Assembly: GCA_009746045.1 (NCBI GenBank)
Contig: RPFO01001919.1
Span: 99,764 to 163,763, forward strand
Length of the DNA stretch: 64,000 nt
Source: Mesostigma viride
Taxonomy: Eukaryota; Streptophyta; Mesostigmatophyceae; Mesostigmatales; Mesostigmataceae
Direction of reading: 5' to 3'
Each line of letters begins with the position of its first letter. Position 1 is the first letter of the stretch. The position numbers and the translations under genes are program-made. This document shows positions 20,853 through 30,912 of this stretch, piece by piece. Below the pieces are notes generated by a model. That model had not been told where the DNA came from, ran no database searches, and worked only from the letters and a program-made list of their open reading frames with translations.

Positions 20853-22875
20853 GGCTGACGGCGGTATGGCTGACGGCGGAGCTCAGATCTTTTGCGACTG
20901 AGCCCCAAATTCGGTCAGACCACTTGCATTCGATGCGCTTTATTCAGTCAGACGTACACGCCAGTATAATCGGTTACGGCTGAAACGAGGTATTGCCAAA
21001 GTTATCACGTGACAAGCAGCTGAGCTATGACGACCCCAAAAGCAAAACGGGGTTTGGAAAAGGAGCTTACCGGCTCCCAGCCCAACCCACTCGCCATTGA
21101 TTGTCCTCGCCCAGCCGCCTGGGCTCGCGAATCCACCGCCAGCAAACCCATCGCCAAGCGCCTCGCCCGAGCCCAAGAAACCCTGCCACGAGCACAAATG
21201 GCGAAAGTACCTATACCAGATTACAACCGCTTTTCTTTCATGCAGCGACTGGATGCAATTGACCAACGACGAACTAATGCGTCGAAATTATTAGTGCGTT
21301 TCTTAGCCCAGGAACGCAAGCTCCGTGGGCCCACAGGGCCCATCCCTGACCAGAACCTGGAGAGGTTCTTTGCCAGGGGAGACCACCGCATCGCTATCCT
21401 GTGCAGCCACTTCCAGCTCACTGAAGCCGCCATCATCGCTCAGCTCCGCACCCCAGCCCATGCAGCCTGCGCGGCCGGCAGCCCCATCGGCTCCCTCCCT
21501 CTGCAACTAGGATGACATCCGCGCAGTGCTGGAGGAGCACGTGACCTCCAGGGCCGCTGGCCGAGAAGCTGACATCGCGCTGAACATGTGCAACGCTCTA
21601 CACGGTGGAGGCCCGGGTCTCCATGCAATGTGGAAACCAAGGTCGTCCACAATTAGCTCCAGCCCCAGTTCACGACGCTGCACACCGCGGCGCAAGCTTC
21701 GGAAACGCATGCTGCACTTGTCTCTCGCCAGGTGGAGGGCAAGTGCGGCATGCGCTCATGAAGAAGCTTGAGGCCATCACCGCCCACACCGAGGCCCTGC
21801 ATGGCCACACAGGTCCCCAAGATAGCGGAGCAGACGGCCACCATTGCATCCCAGCCACCCCGGCAGGATGCTGGGGACCCGCCCGCCGCTCTGTATGCGG
21901 ACCTGCTGCGGTCAGCGACCGCCTCCACCACCGACGTACGCCATCGCCACGAAGCTCCATGAGCTGGAGGACCACCGCCAGGCCCAGCAACGGGAGGTCA
22001 TCGACCGCGCTCGCCGCGAGTGCCGAGTGGTGCTACGTACATCGCTTCCCCCAGAAGCCAGGTGCATGAGACGTCAACCTCCCTTGCTGACGATCGTTGC
22101 TCGAGCTCAAGAACCAGCTTCTTACCCGGCCTCATGGGCCTGCATGGTAGGTGATGTAGAAGTGCGAGGGTGCCACCGCCTTCCCCACTCACGGGACAAG
22201 GCGGCTCCCCCACCAGTCCTGCTCACCTTCCCCTCCACTGAGGATAAGCAGCGGTTCCTCTCTCGTCGCAAGAGGTTGCACGACCTCGATCACATGGACG
22301 CTGGATCGTGACGACAAGACCCCCCGCTTGACAGCAACAGCAGCGACGCGACCTGTGGCCGGAATACCTCCGCCATAAGCAGGACCCCCAGAAGCCCAAG
22401 GTGTACTGGAGGGGCGGGGACCTGATGATCAACCACAAGATGTGGACGCCCCCAGCGGGCTAGAATAGCAATAGCCCTAGCTTGTATCCATTGGAGTCAC
22501 TGCCACTAATTAAGGCAGCCATGCTTAGAATGTTTGCCTAGCTGTGCCAACATACCTATAGTCATAGTGTGCCGCCAACACACGGTACACAACCATGCAG
22601 CCATAGCCTTAGCCTAGTACAGCCATGCTACGCCCAGGCTATGTTCAGATTACTTGCCCACGCTACTTGTTATGCCACGCTCACATGGGTCTTATTGCAC
22701 CCGCAGTTTGCCGGATCGTTAGCATGTCCTTTTAGCTAGCGCGCCCGAATGCAGCTGTGGCATGCCTCTGGCATGAAGGAGACTGGGGGTCTCTGCCCTT
22801 TCTCCTGTTGTGCACACACAGGGATTAAAAGCACTTCGGTGCTCCGTGACTCCCCAACGGGAGCACGTGTTTGAT
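20853..22875 (+). mobile_element. Diverged ORF1-only retroelement, copy 5
   Basis: Begins with the GGCTGACGGCGGAGCTCA leader motif seen in the other copies and ends with a hairpin variant (GACTCCCCAACGGGAG) followed by a TTAATTAA-type tail. Sequence identity to copies 1-4 is much lower, so it represents an older or separate subfamily. No duplication could be assigned. Confidence 0.6.
21027..22463 (+). pseudogene. Diverged LINE ORF1-like protein, degraded (copy 5)
   Basis: The first frame (21027-21515) gives an N-terminal region with HRIAILCSHFQLTEAAI. After several frameshifts, recognisable C-terminal blocks appear: CHRLPHSRDKAAPPPVLLTF at about 22170-22230 and RRDLWPEYLRHKQDPQKPK to VYWRGGDLMINHK at 22340-22440. 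These align with AHRLPRARGKAGPPPLLLTF and RRELWPTYLQLRQTKAGQP of copy 1. At least three frame breaks separate the blocks. Confidence 0.6.
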
Positions 22876-23054
22876 TAATTAAGTTAATTACTTAGGCACA
22901 TACACAATGAGGAGGGAGTGCGTCCTTTATTCTAACTGCCCTTAGTGGGCATGCAGGCCGCAGCTAGATCGAGCGCTCTCTCTGCATCATGGTGACAGTG
23001 GGCGCAACTGTGGGTGCAATACAACTAGAACTAGCCTGATGCAAAGCATATATA

Positions 23055-23369
23055 TTAAAAATATAATTACTTACAGCAGAGTGAAATCACTCAAACCAAA
23101 GCAAACGCCCAGCTATAAACCTATATACAGAGCCATGTCAAAGCTCTATACTACGATAAGACCAATGGAAACGCCTAACGGGAGGAACCTAATAGCCCTG
23201 CTGCACCGCAAAATCAGCCCGCGTACGGCGGAGCATGATGTCAGCCATGGCCCGAGTCAGCGCCACCGACAAGCGCTGACGCCAATATGACGTCCAGGTC
23301 CGCGCCGACCATGGGGCCCGCTGGCCCTCCAGGTCCAGCCGGTCCTCCCGGAGCCGGCAACACTCCTTG
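23055..23369 (-). mobile_element. 3' fragment of the endonuclease-type LINE (reverse)
   Basis: A 315-bp reverse copy of the same 3' end as at 10705-11045, bounded by the 12-bp direct repeat AAGCATATATAT (23043-23054 and 23370-23381). It lies head to head with the longer forward copy that starts just after it. Confidence 0.8.
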
Positions 23370-23393
23370 AAGCATATATATATTGGATTGCTC

Positions 23394-24198
23394 TTTTCGC
23401 GGACCTCAACGCCCAGGGACGTGCGTGGCTGTTCTCGCTTTCCTTGCGGAGTGTGGGCTCGGCGTACCTTCGTGCTCTTCCCATGGCCCCCCCATTCGCC
23501 TTGGCTCCCAGCCACTACTCGGTGGCGCTCCGGCACCAGCTATTTGCCCCGCAGCCTCTTGTTCCGGCCGGGCGGCCTTGTGGTAGCTGTGGGCAGCCGC
23601 TGGATCCCACGGGGACTCACTACCTTGCCTGCATGGGGGGCCAACAGAATCAGAATTGGTATTTGTATTTGCACACTGTCCTCCTGACGGTGGTGCTCGC
23701 CATGATTCGGTCGGTTTTCCCCCACGCGAACATCCGGTCCGAGGATGCGGATGGCGCTGCCTTCTATTCCCCCAACCACCGGCCTGACATCGTGGTGCTG
23801 GACTTTGAGGGGGTGGCCGGCATCTGCTTATCGACGTTTCGGTGGCGCGGCCCTTGGCTCTTAGCCACGTGGCTGGGGCCTCCCTCACGGCAGGTTACAC
23901 GGCGGACCGGGCGGAGCGGGCCAAGCTCCTGGCCTACGGCGACGTCGGGCACCATCGTGTGGTGCCCTTTGTCCTGGAGGAGTTTGGGGCCATGGGGCCC
24001 CTGACCTCCGCCTTCTTCAAGGAGTGTTGCCGGCTCCGGGAGGACCGGCTGGACCTGGAGGGCCAGCGGGCCCCATGGTCGGCGCGGACCTGGACGTCAT
24101 ATTGGCGTCAGCGCTTGTCGGTGGCGCTGACTCGGGCCATGGCTGACATCATGCTCCGCCGTACGCGGGCTGATTTTGCGGTGCAGCAGGGCTATTAG
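23394..24198 (+). pseudogene. LINE ORF C-terminus with CCHC and restriction-like endonuclease motifs
   Basis: The frame contains DLNAQGRAWLFSLSLRSVG, then CGSCGQPLDPTGTHYLACMG, a C-x2-C-x9-H-x3-C zinc knuckle. NHRPDIVVLDFEG follows, a PD motif as in the restriction-like endonuclease of R2/NeSL/Dualen-type LINEs. After a 1-nt frameshift near 23830 come LLIDVSVARPLALSH and the conserved tail ending RTRADFAVQQGY. The order of zinc knuckle, R/K-PD and D/E-x-D/V is established for that endonuclease class. The reverse transcriptase is absent (5' truncation) and the domain is frameshifted, so it is non-functional. The 3' UTR runs to about 24345. Confidence 0.65.
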
Positions 24199-24557
24199 GT
24201 TCCTCCCGTTAGGAGTTTCCATTGGTCTTATCGTAGTAGTATAGAGATTTGACATGGCTCTGTATATAGGTTTATAGCTGGGCGTTTGCTTTGGTTTGAG
24301 TGATTTCACTCTGCTGTAAGTAATTATATTATTAAAATATATATATATTCATTGAGAATGATAGATTACGGAGGTGAGATAGGCATGCAACATAAGGAAA
24401 AAACCGATAACTGGGAGAATAACCCTGAAGAAATTAATAGTAATCTGACACAGACATCCAAGGATCACGCCAGCGGCACAAGGTACAACTAACTATACAT
24501 CACAAAACTACACGCAGCAACAGCGCTGCCGGCCCACCATGCAGGCCTGGAAGGAAT

Positions 24558-24748
24558 CTAGACCGCATGGGTCGCGACAAAGTCGGCCCGGGTGCGGCGG
24601 AATAACACATCAGCCACGGTGCGAGTGAGGGCGAGTGACAGACGCTGCCGCCAATACGAGGACCACGTGCGGGCCGACCACGGGGCGGTCTGACCCTCGA
24701 GGTCGAGGCGGTCTTCACGGCGCTGGCAGCACTCGTGGAAAAACTCCG
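24558..24748 (-). pseudogene. Diverged copy of the endonuclease-type LINE C-terminus
   Basis: Reverse-strand frame reading FFHECCQRREDRLDLEG, APWSARTWSSYWRQRLS and RTRADFVATHAV then stop. It matches the tail of the LINE ORF at 23394-24198 with many substitutions, so it is an older copy. It ends about 90 bp before the polinton-like element begins. Confidence 0.6.
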
Positions 24749-24839
24749 AAATATATATATTTTTAGCCCCTCATTGAGTGACAGGGCCGTGTGGGGTACC
24801 GGGAAGCCGTTCTTGAGTGGTATGAATAACTATTTTAGT

Positions 24840-25164
24840 GATACGATATTGGGGTTTTGCTACTGGCATCTGTCACAATGCAGCAATGCCTTCCCGACCC
24901 CTGCCAACCCTGGCTCAGGGGTCGCGGGGATTTAGGATGCCATAGAAATGCTAGCATCCGTCACCGCGTCAACGTGTGATGGTGTTGTTGGTGGAATAGG
25001 CCTTTTTGCTCAGAGATTTTAGAGGAAGTTCTAAGTATATCTGAGCAAAAAGGCCTATTCTGACAGAACCGTCAACCACCACCCCAACCACGCCACACGC
25101 CAACCGCGCGCCTGATCGCCTGCGCGTTCCTGCGAATTCCTGCGCCGTCGCGGGAGAGGAGCGG
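24840..25164 (+). repeat. Left terminal inverted repeat of the polinton-like virus
   Basis: 325 bp, nearly identical to the reverse complement of 47069-47595 apart from a module of about 202 bp present only on the right. It contains a strong hairpin at 24994-25060 whose 21-bp arms begin GAATAGGCCTTTTTGCTC, around a 25-bp loop. It ends 71 bp before the stop of the helicase gene. Confidence 0.9.
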
Positions 25165-25235
25165 AGGATGGCTTGGTGTCACAGCGACACAAAATATCTA
25201 ATACTATATCACGAGACGCGACGTTATGGGTCTAA

Positions 25236-27278
25236 CTATCTGAAATGATAGCCCTCGTCCATGCTTCCCTGCGTCTCGTCCTGGTGGCGGAGTGATGCTA
25301 GTTCGGCCTCGTTTCCCCACCAGCCAGGCTGGTACCTCTCGCAGAAGTCGAGGACATCAGCCTTTGATATTTTTAGGTCCCGCTCCTTCGCATGGTACAT
25401 CCGCGTGCCTCTTGCTGAAATGTTGAGTGTGCTAGCGAGTAGGATGTGAATAAGGCTCGAACACTGAGCAAAACTCAGCGTCCCAGCTCCTTCCTTTGCC
25501 CTCCTCTGATACCCAAACAATGCACGCACGAATGTTTGATGCTCCATGATCTCGCGATCGATCCTATTCCCGATCTCGATCGCCTTGTCGCGAGGGATCG
25601 TCATGGTCCTGGCACTCTCGCGATCTAGGACGAACTCCTCTATCCCGCTGCCCCTTAATAGATGTAGAGCAAGCGCGAGAGTCTTCGCGTCACGGCCTGT
25701 TTTGTATTCACTGAGGTCAAAGAGCGAATGGGTCTTTCTCATAGCCTCAAGAACGTTCGCAAGGTACCCTTCCTTGCCCAGTTCTGTCGCTCGCGAGTGC
25801 TGCCGGACAGCTCGGTAAACCGTCCGGCATCCGTCAATGTCGAGGAGCCCGGCAAGCTCCTTATCTCTATGTTCTCGCGGGATCTGGTAACTGAATTCCG
25901 CGAGCTCGTAGACGTTCTTCAGCCTCTTCTCGTACGCTGACAGAATCTCGCCTGCGTCACACCTGTCCTTAAGTGCGACGTATTCTTCGTGCTCCATGAT
26001 ATAAGCGGCACGCCCCTTGTCCGCATCTTCCAGCTTTGGCAGCGGTGGGGCGTCGGTGCGATCCACCTTTTCGCCCGTCCTTTCCATCTTTACGTCATAA
26101 TCCTCTGCTAGCATCCCGATCAGATTCGGCTTGAAGTGGCTGCGAGAGATTGCCACGTCTTGCAGGTTGCGGCAGAAGAGATTGAGCAATGGCGAGCTCG
26201 GGTCGAACTTGCTCTTACCATCTTCACCCCATGAAGCAATCACATCGGCGTTGTCCTTCGCCATCAGGTTCAGAAACTTGGCCTCTGTGTCGATCGTCGT
26301 CTTTTTTATCTGGTCAAAGTCAGTCTCAAGCCTCGACAGAGGGGTAGTCGAGTCTCGATAGATGATTGTCATCTCCCCTTTGCACAGGTGACGGACACGG
26401 AACATCTGTTGCAGCATGGTCGTGTATTCGGCGTATCCTGGGGCGTTGATAAAACCAGCCACCATGCTGTCGAAAGTGTGAAGAGTATACGAGACTCCGA
26501 CGGTAATGGTCGGCGAAATAATGAGAAAGTCAAGATCAGCCCACGCCGAATTAGCGCCGCTTTCTAGGTCTTTTTTCGGCGTGTCCTTGGTGTACGATTT
26601 CCACTTCCTCGTGGACAAAATACCCTTCAAGCCCTCGCATACGGCCGGGACAGCCCACGCCGCCGACATCGGGCAGAACAGCTTCTCCCCGGCAAGCAAC
26701 CGCCGCCCGCTCTCGGCGACAATCTCCGCTACAAAGACCGCTTTCCAACACTTCGTAGAATCGATATCAACCCACTTTAGCACGCGGTTAGTCGGGCGCT
26801 TGAAAGTATTGACTGACGCCCTGATGCCGTCAACTGGTCGGTAGTGCGCGATGTAATTGTAGACCTTCGCTGTAATGGTCGCGTCAAGCGCTATAAGCAC
26901 CTTGGCGCGCTCCAAGATCTCGATAAGACGCACAATGACCTCTCGCTTGTTCTTGAGATGGAGACCTGACAGCGCTGTCAACGTGTTGTAAATCTCGTCC
27001 ATGATCACTACGTCAAAACTCGAGCTGGCAAGACGGAGGATAGAGTTCAGAACAATGAGCACGCGGTCGTCCTTGATATACCCTCCGCGATTGTCCAAAT
27101 AGTGACGGAACCTCGGGTCTTGGGAGAGGATCCGGAACGCGGAATCCTCCCAGACAATACACTTCCCCACCTCGCCGAGTGCCTTATAATTCCGGTCCTC
27201 TTCCTTCGAGAGACTGATGTTGGCGACGATGCACAATATGCGAACATCAGGGATCCTGCGGACAAGCTCGTTCACCAT
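25236..27278 (-). CDS. UL9-like superfamily 2 helicase region (downstream of in-frame stop)
   Basis: 680 residues in the same frame as the primase gene at 27282-28682, separated only by a TGA and one codon. Near the start IVANISLSKEE lies in the helicase motif I-II interval. Motif II is VVIMDEIYN, and LIALDATITAKV fits motif III. GVSYTLHTFDSMVAG and the QQMFRVRHL block fit motifs V and VI. This order resembles the herpesvirus origin-binding protein (UL9) helicase family found fused to primases in several algal viruses. The Walker A motif lies on the other side of the stop. A product starting at Met 27278 would lack ATP binding and probably be inactive. The C-terminal 300 residues are not recognised. 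The stop codon is 71 bp from the left TIR. Confidence 0.75.
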   Translation of the reverse strand: MVNELVRRIPDVRILCIVANISLSKEEDRNYKALGEVGKCIVWEDSAFRILSQDPRFRHYLDNRGGYIKDDRVLIVLNSILRLASSSFDVVIMDEIYNTLTALSGLHLKNKREVIVRLIEILERAKVLIALDATITAKVYNYIAHYRPVDGIRASVNTFKRPTNRVLKWVDIDSTKCWKAVFVAEIVAESGRRLLAGEKLFCPMSAAWAVPAVCEGLKGILSTRKWKSYTKDTPKKDLESGANSAWADLDFLIISPTITVGVSYTLHTFDSMVAGFINAPGYAEYTTMLQQMFRVRHLCKGEMTIIYRDSTTPLSRLETDFDQIKKTTIDTEAKFLNLMAKDNADVIASWGEDGKSKFDPSSPLLNLFCRNLQDVAISRSHFKPNLIGMLAEDYDVKMERTGEKVDRTDAPPLPKLEDADKGRAAYIMEHEEYVALKDRCDAGEILSAYEKRLKNVYELAEFSYQIPREHRDKELAGLLDIDGCRTVYRAVRQHSRATELGKEGYLANVLEAMRKTHSLFDLSEYKTGRDAKTLALALHLLRGSGIEEFVLDRESARTMTIPRDKAIEIGNRIDREIMEHQTFVRALFGYQRRAKEGAGTLSFAQCSSLIHILLASTLNISARGTRMYHAKERDLKISKADVLDFCERYQPGWWGNEAELASLRHQDETQGSMDEGYHFR

Positions 27279-27281
27279 CTC

Positions 27282-28682
27282 TCAGACACGTTCCGACTTT
27301 CCAGTCCCGCAGTTCGACTGGACGAAGTGGGTGATTTTGTGACCCTTGTCGCGGCCTCTGATAACCTCGACCAGACCGTCGACGTCGAAAGGCTTGATCT
27401 TCTCTGTGCAGTACGTCTCGCCGAACGGGACACTCTCCGCGACGAACTCGCGCCTGTCCATGATACACTCCGCGTGCTTGGGGCCCTTCTTCCAACACGA
27501 GTAGGTGACCCTTCCGTCCGAGTACTCGCACACCCTCGGGCCGTGACCAGCGCTCTTATGGGGGCGATCCTTCTTGCACACGATACACGGCACTACTGGG
27601 TCGACGGTCCAGCGGGACATGTAGTATGTCCGGCCGTCCTCCCCGGCGTGCTCCTCGACGTTGATGATTCGACTGCCCGGCGAAACCTTCGCCATTGCCT
27701 CGATCGACCTCGCGATTTGCTCGCTGCCCGCCCCGTGCCCGCGATGACTGTACTGGGACGCTTTTTTGCGTTCCGAGCCTTTCTTGGCGTACCACGAAGC
27801 CGGAGCTCTCAATATCACGGCGTCGTCGACATTGTCCGTGGGGTAGACGATGGCCGAGTGTTCGCGAACGTCGTCAGACCCCTCGCATATCCTGAGACTC
27901 GCGAGAGGGTCCGTCTCCCCAAGTTTGTGCATTCCAACGGCCCTGAAACACCAGTCCTTGCCATAGATGTGATCATCGACCATTAACTGGACCTCCTTGT
28001 CGTCATAGTATTCGCCGGGGTTAGCCAGCATATCTTCAATGTTCTGCTCCATATACGCCGAAGCGTGCTCGGTGCTTAGAAGCATATTGGCGTCGACGTA
28101 GAGAGACGAGTCTGGGTCCAACAGATGCTCGCGGATGTAGCGAGTGAATGTCTGGCACCAATACTGTCTCGCGTCGATGTCAGCCAGTACCAGCCCGCGG
28201 ACAACGATATGATACAAAATCTTGAGGAAGCCATCCTTCTCGCGTGTCGCTGTCGAGACGTTATATTGGAACCGTTCTGGCTCGAGCCCTAGAACATCGA
28301 ACACGTACGCATCGTGAAGTCGCTTGAAATGGCGCGGGTAGTTGATACGCTCGCAATCCCTTCCCACGCGGTCGTCGAGATCGACGTATGCCCACGACGG
28401 CTGGTAGGGGCGGATGATCTCGTTCAGTGTCTGAGTCCGGACATTCCGCATGCATTCCTCGCGGATTGCCGCGAATTCTTCAGCGTCTCGGTAGTGTGTG
28501 TACTCTTTCGGCCCGCGCCCGATATCCCGGGCAGCGATGTAGAAATGCCCGGCCTCGTTCGCGGCCTCGATGCAGCGGTCCTTCGGCCCCTTGCCGTCGA
28601 CCCTCGACCCACCAAACCACGTTCGACCGTGGACGGTTCTGGTCAATTTCGCTCCAGTGTAGACGGACGCGGTCATGATCAA
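27282..28682 (-). CDS. Archaeo-eukaryotic-type primase, N-terminal part of a primase-helicase
   Basis: 466 residues. The motifs WAYVDLDDRV (metal-binding D-x-D, about residue 100), LYHIVVRG (conserved His, about 165) and DWCFRAVGMHKLG (R-x-G-x-x-K, about 245) follow the order of archaeo-eukaryotic primases. A cysteine cluster PCIVCKKDRPH...VCEY...YSCW (about 365-405) suggests a zinc ribbon. The protein then ends FVQSNCGTGKSERV, a complete Walker A loop, immediately followed by TGA. The helicase continues in frame beyond it (25236-27278). Intact relatives are expected to be a single primase-helicase of about 1,150 residues used for genome replication. A TATAC motif lies 10-20 bp before the ATG. 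Confidence 0.8.
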   Translation of the reverse strand: MIMTASVYTGAKLTRTVHGRTWFGGSRVDGKGPKDRCIEAANEAGHFYIAARDIGRGPKEYTHYRDAEEFAAIREECMRNVRTQTLNEIIRPYQPSWAYVDLDDRVGRDCERINYPRHFKRLHDAYVFDVLGLEPERFQYNVSTATREKDGFLKILYHIVVRGLVLADIDARQYWCQTFTRYIREHLLDPDSSLYVDANMLLSTEHASAYMEQNIEDMLANPGEYYDDKEVQLMVDDHIYGKDWCFRAVGMHKLGETDPLASLRICEGSDDVREHSAIVYPTDNVDDAVILRAPASWYAKKGSERKKASQYSHRGHGAGSEQIARSIEAMAKVSPGSRIINVEEHAGEDGRTYYMSRWTVDPVVPCIVCKKDRPHKSAGHGPRVCEYSDGRVTYSCWKKGPKHAECIMDRREFVAESVPFGETYCTEKIKPFDVDGLVEVIRGRDKGHKITHFVQSNCGTGKSERV

Positions 28683-28814
28683 AGTTGTGTATACCTGTAG
28701 GCTTAGATTTTATTTTCTGGCCGAAACGAGATTGGATTTTCTTGATGGGAAAGGAAACGGATTTTATTAATCAATAATACAATTCAACTCTCTCGATAGC
28801 TAAAAAACCCGGGA

Positions 28815-28837
28815 CTTTTAATACTACGTATTAAAAG
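28815..28837. terminator. Hairpin between recombinase and primase genes
   Basis: CTTTTAATAC, a 3-nt loop, then GTATTAAAAG: a perfect 10-bp stem in the gap upstream of the recombinase stop. It could mark a transcript end or a replication signal; the sequence cannot decide. Confidence 0.35.
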
Positions 28838-28871
28838 GCGACAATTCTATTTCAGATAGCGACAGAATCGG

Positions 28872-30137
28872 TCAAACGTCTTCATCGTCCATCTTTCTTG
28901 CTTTCTCCAGAGTCGCGGGATCCAATTGATCGTTTCGTTCGTACCGGATCGCCATCGCCGGGGAGTGTGCCATTCCTTTTGCAAATTTGATCCGTTCCGC
29001 TGAAGTCGCTCGCTTAACGAACGCCGTGACGAACGCCCGCCGAGTGTTTAGGATTCCGCCGAAAGTAGCGCGGTATCGCTCGCCAAACGCGGACTTGCTG
29101 ATATGACCCCGTCCTCTGCCGGCCGGGAATAGCCATTTCCCATTCGTCGAGCGGACTTTGAGGATCTCCCGGAACGCTTTCATCGACGGCGGGACGACGA
29201 AATCGATCGGTCCGAGGTCCTTCGCAGTCTTGTGATGTCGAATAACGAACCGGTTCTCGGGGACGATGAACGCGTTCTCGTGAGGTCCTATCTCGCTCTC
29301 GTCGTTCACGAATCTGACATCGTGATAGTTGTACCGAGTCGGGGGTAGATTCTTCCCGCTGAGGTAAAGGTACCCCATCAATTTCTCATCGCTGTTTGGG
29401 TCCGAGATAGATCTGTGGATCGATTGGAGCGTCTTGAAATCGTAAGCTGGCGGCACATTCTCGCTGACATAAGCGTCGATGGTCATTCGCCCTTCCTGTT
29501 CGACGGCCTGATGGTTTTTATAGGCCTCGACGACAGCTGCCGGGAGTTGGCGAGACGGTGGGAAGATTTTGTTTATCCCGTTAATGGCCGCTGCGAGATT
29601 AGCACGGGCCGTTCTCGCTCCTGTCGCGTCTCCCTTCTTCATGTTCTGAATGGTCGCGATGACCTTATCAATGTCCAGGAGACACGTGACAGGCTCTGTC
29701 CGACTACATCCAAGCGCATCCAAGATCTGTCCAACGCGTAAAACGTACTGTTTAATCGTCGCCACCGTCGCCCCCTTAGCCGTCTTCACGATCCTGTCTC
29801 CTTGCACGGTAGCCACGGGCTGATTCTCTGGTCTAACTTGCTGGGCGGTCTGCATGACCTCGGCGAGGGTCCATAGCTTGCTCGTGGGTGCTCGCGAGAC
29901 CGGGCGAGTGTCCGCAGACTTACAATCCCGCTCGGGCAGGTCCGCGTTCTTCCGGATCAGCTTTATCTCGTCGCAGTCTGTCCCGTGCTTCTGGAGCCAT
30001 TTCTCGGTGGGCATCCAAGCGTCTTTCTTGGCCATCGCGCGCATAACCTGGAGAGCTGCCCGGTCAGGATGTTTCTGGCGATACCTCGCCTGCGCTTCTC
30101 GCCGCATTCGGAGCTCGTCCGCTGTCCTTGAAACCAT
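28872..30137 (-). CDS. Tyrosine recombinase/integrase
   Basis: 421 residues. The C-terminal half carries the catalytic series: Arg in LPPTRYNYHDV (about 262), Lys in RHHKTAKDL (about 300), Arg in NTRRAFVTAF (about 366), His in GMAHSPAMA (about 391) and the nucleophile Tyr in AIRYERND (about 399). The N-terminal half is basic and probably binds DNA. Tyrosine recombinases of this kind are widespread in polinton-like viruses and virophages, where they drive integration or resolve replication intermediates. The first ATG follows a GGATATACAAG motif by a few bases. The reading frame is intact. It lies between the primase and the AT-hook gene, all on the same strand. Confidence 0.85.
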   Translation of the reverse strand: MVSRTADELRMRREAQARYRQKHPDRAALQVMRAMAKKDAWMPTEKWLQKHGTDCDEIKLIRKNADLPERDCKSADTRPVSRAPTSKLWTLAEVMQTAQQVRPENQPVATVQGDRIVKTAKGATVATIKQYVLRVGQILDALGCSRTEPVTCLLDIDKVIATIQNMKKGDATGARTARANLAAAINGINKIFPPSRQLPAAVVEAYKNHQAVEQEGRMTIDAYVSENVPPAYDFKTLQSIHRSISDPNSDEKLMGYLYLSGKNLPPTRYNYHDVRFVNDESEIGPHENAFIVPENRFVIRHHKTAKDLGPIDFVVPPSMKAFREILKVRSTNGKWLFPAGRGRGHISKSAFGERYRATFGGILNTRRAFVTAFVKRATSAERIKFAKGMAHSPAMAIRYERNDQLDPATLEKARKMDDEDV

Positions 30138-30387
30138 GAGACTTGTATATCCTATACAGAGAAATTAATTTGAGTGTGAACGAGCGCTTATTACAAAAAA
30201 TGATAAATCCCCGTTTTTATTGCAAAAAATAGAATTTAGTTGCTTCCACCGGGATTCGAAGCCGCGTTTTCGCTTCAGAGGAACCGACCTAACGGTCGGT
30301 GGGACACGACCCTGGTTAAGTTAACTTCAATAGCTTCCGCGGCCGCTAGAGCGGAATTCCATGGAAATTTTCGTATATAAACGCATT
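30138..30387. other. Intergenic segment with hairpins next to the recombinase gene
   Basis: No protein-coding frame. Two stem-loops are visible: ACCGACCTAACGGTCGGT (30285-30302) and GAAGCCGCGTTTTCGCTTC (30258-30276). Read on the minus strand, CTTCGAATCCCGGTGGAAGC superficially resembles the 3' end of a tRNA, but the T-stem does not pair. A recombination (attachment) site is possible given the position, but unproven. Confidence 0.35.
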
Positions 30388-30885
30388 TTACAGCTTCGAC
30401 TTCTTCGGCCTTCCCCATGGTCGTGGTCGGCCTGTCACAGGGTCGATGTTGTGAGTCCGCGGCTTCGTGTCTTTCGACCCAGCCGGTCTCCCGCGTTTCT
30501 TAGGGGTATGAGGAACTTTTTCCTTTTTAATTTTCGGGGGACGGGGAGAGCGGGGCGGAGGAGGAGGGTTTCTTGGCTTCCGCTTCGTGGCGATGATGGT
30601 CATCAATTTCTGCCGACACTCGTGCCCGATTCTGGTGTGTGTCGGCGGGAGTTCGCCGTCATACCCGCACCCTCGCACAAACGCTGCCAACCTCTCGTGC
30701 GTCTTCGCGGAGATCCTGGCCCCGGTCAAGTACCGAACGAGTGTCGACACGTTGAGAACGAGCTCTCGCCTGTCAAGCCTGTGCTGGTACGAACTCTTCG
30801 GCGGCGTTTTCTCCTCGATTCGGATGGGCGGGAGAGCCGGCGAAGACTCGTGGAAGGCGTCAGGGTAAGCCTGCTTCAGATCCAT
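30388..30885 (-). CDS. AT-hook DNA-binding protein
   Basis: 165 residues. The C-terminal half is Pro/Lys/Arg-rich with AT-hook cores KKRGRPAGSKD (about 128-138) and GRPRPWGRPKK (about 152-162); GRP cores insert in the minor groove of A/T-rich DNA. The N-terminal half (DLKQAYPDAFHES to GELPPTHTRIGHECRQ) is not recognised. TATATA lies just before the ATG. The gene sits 27 bp downstream of the packaging ATPase stop on the same strand. It might condense the genome or act on the A/T-rich hairpins; this is inference. Confidence 0.7.
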   Translation of the reverse strand: MDLKQAYPDAFHESSPALPPIRIEEKTPPKSSYQHRLDRRELVLNVSTLVRYLTGARISAKTHERLAAFVRGCGYDGELPPTHTRIGHECRQKLMTIIATKRKPRNPPPPPRSPRPPKIKKEKVPHTPKKRGRPAGSKDTKPRTHNIDPVTGRPRPWGRPKKSKL

Positions 30886-30912
30886 TCGCGCGTATATAAT
30901 AGAACACAGATA

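Noticed and set aside
30240..30312. Possible tRNA gene on the minus strand
   Set aside because: The T-loop-like word is present but the T-stem has mismatches and no acceptor stem partner is found.
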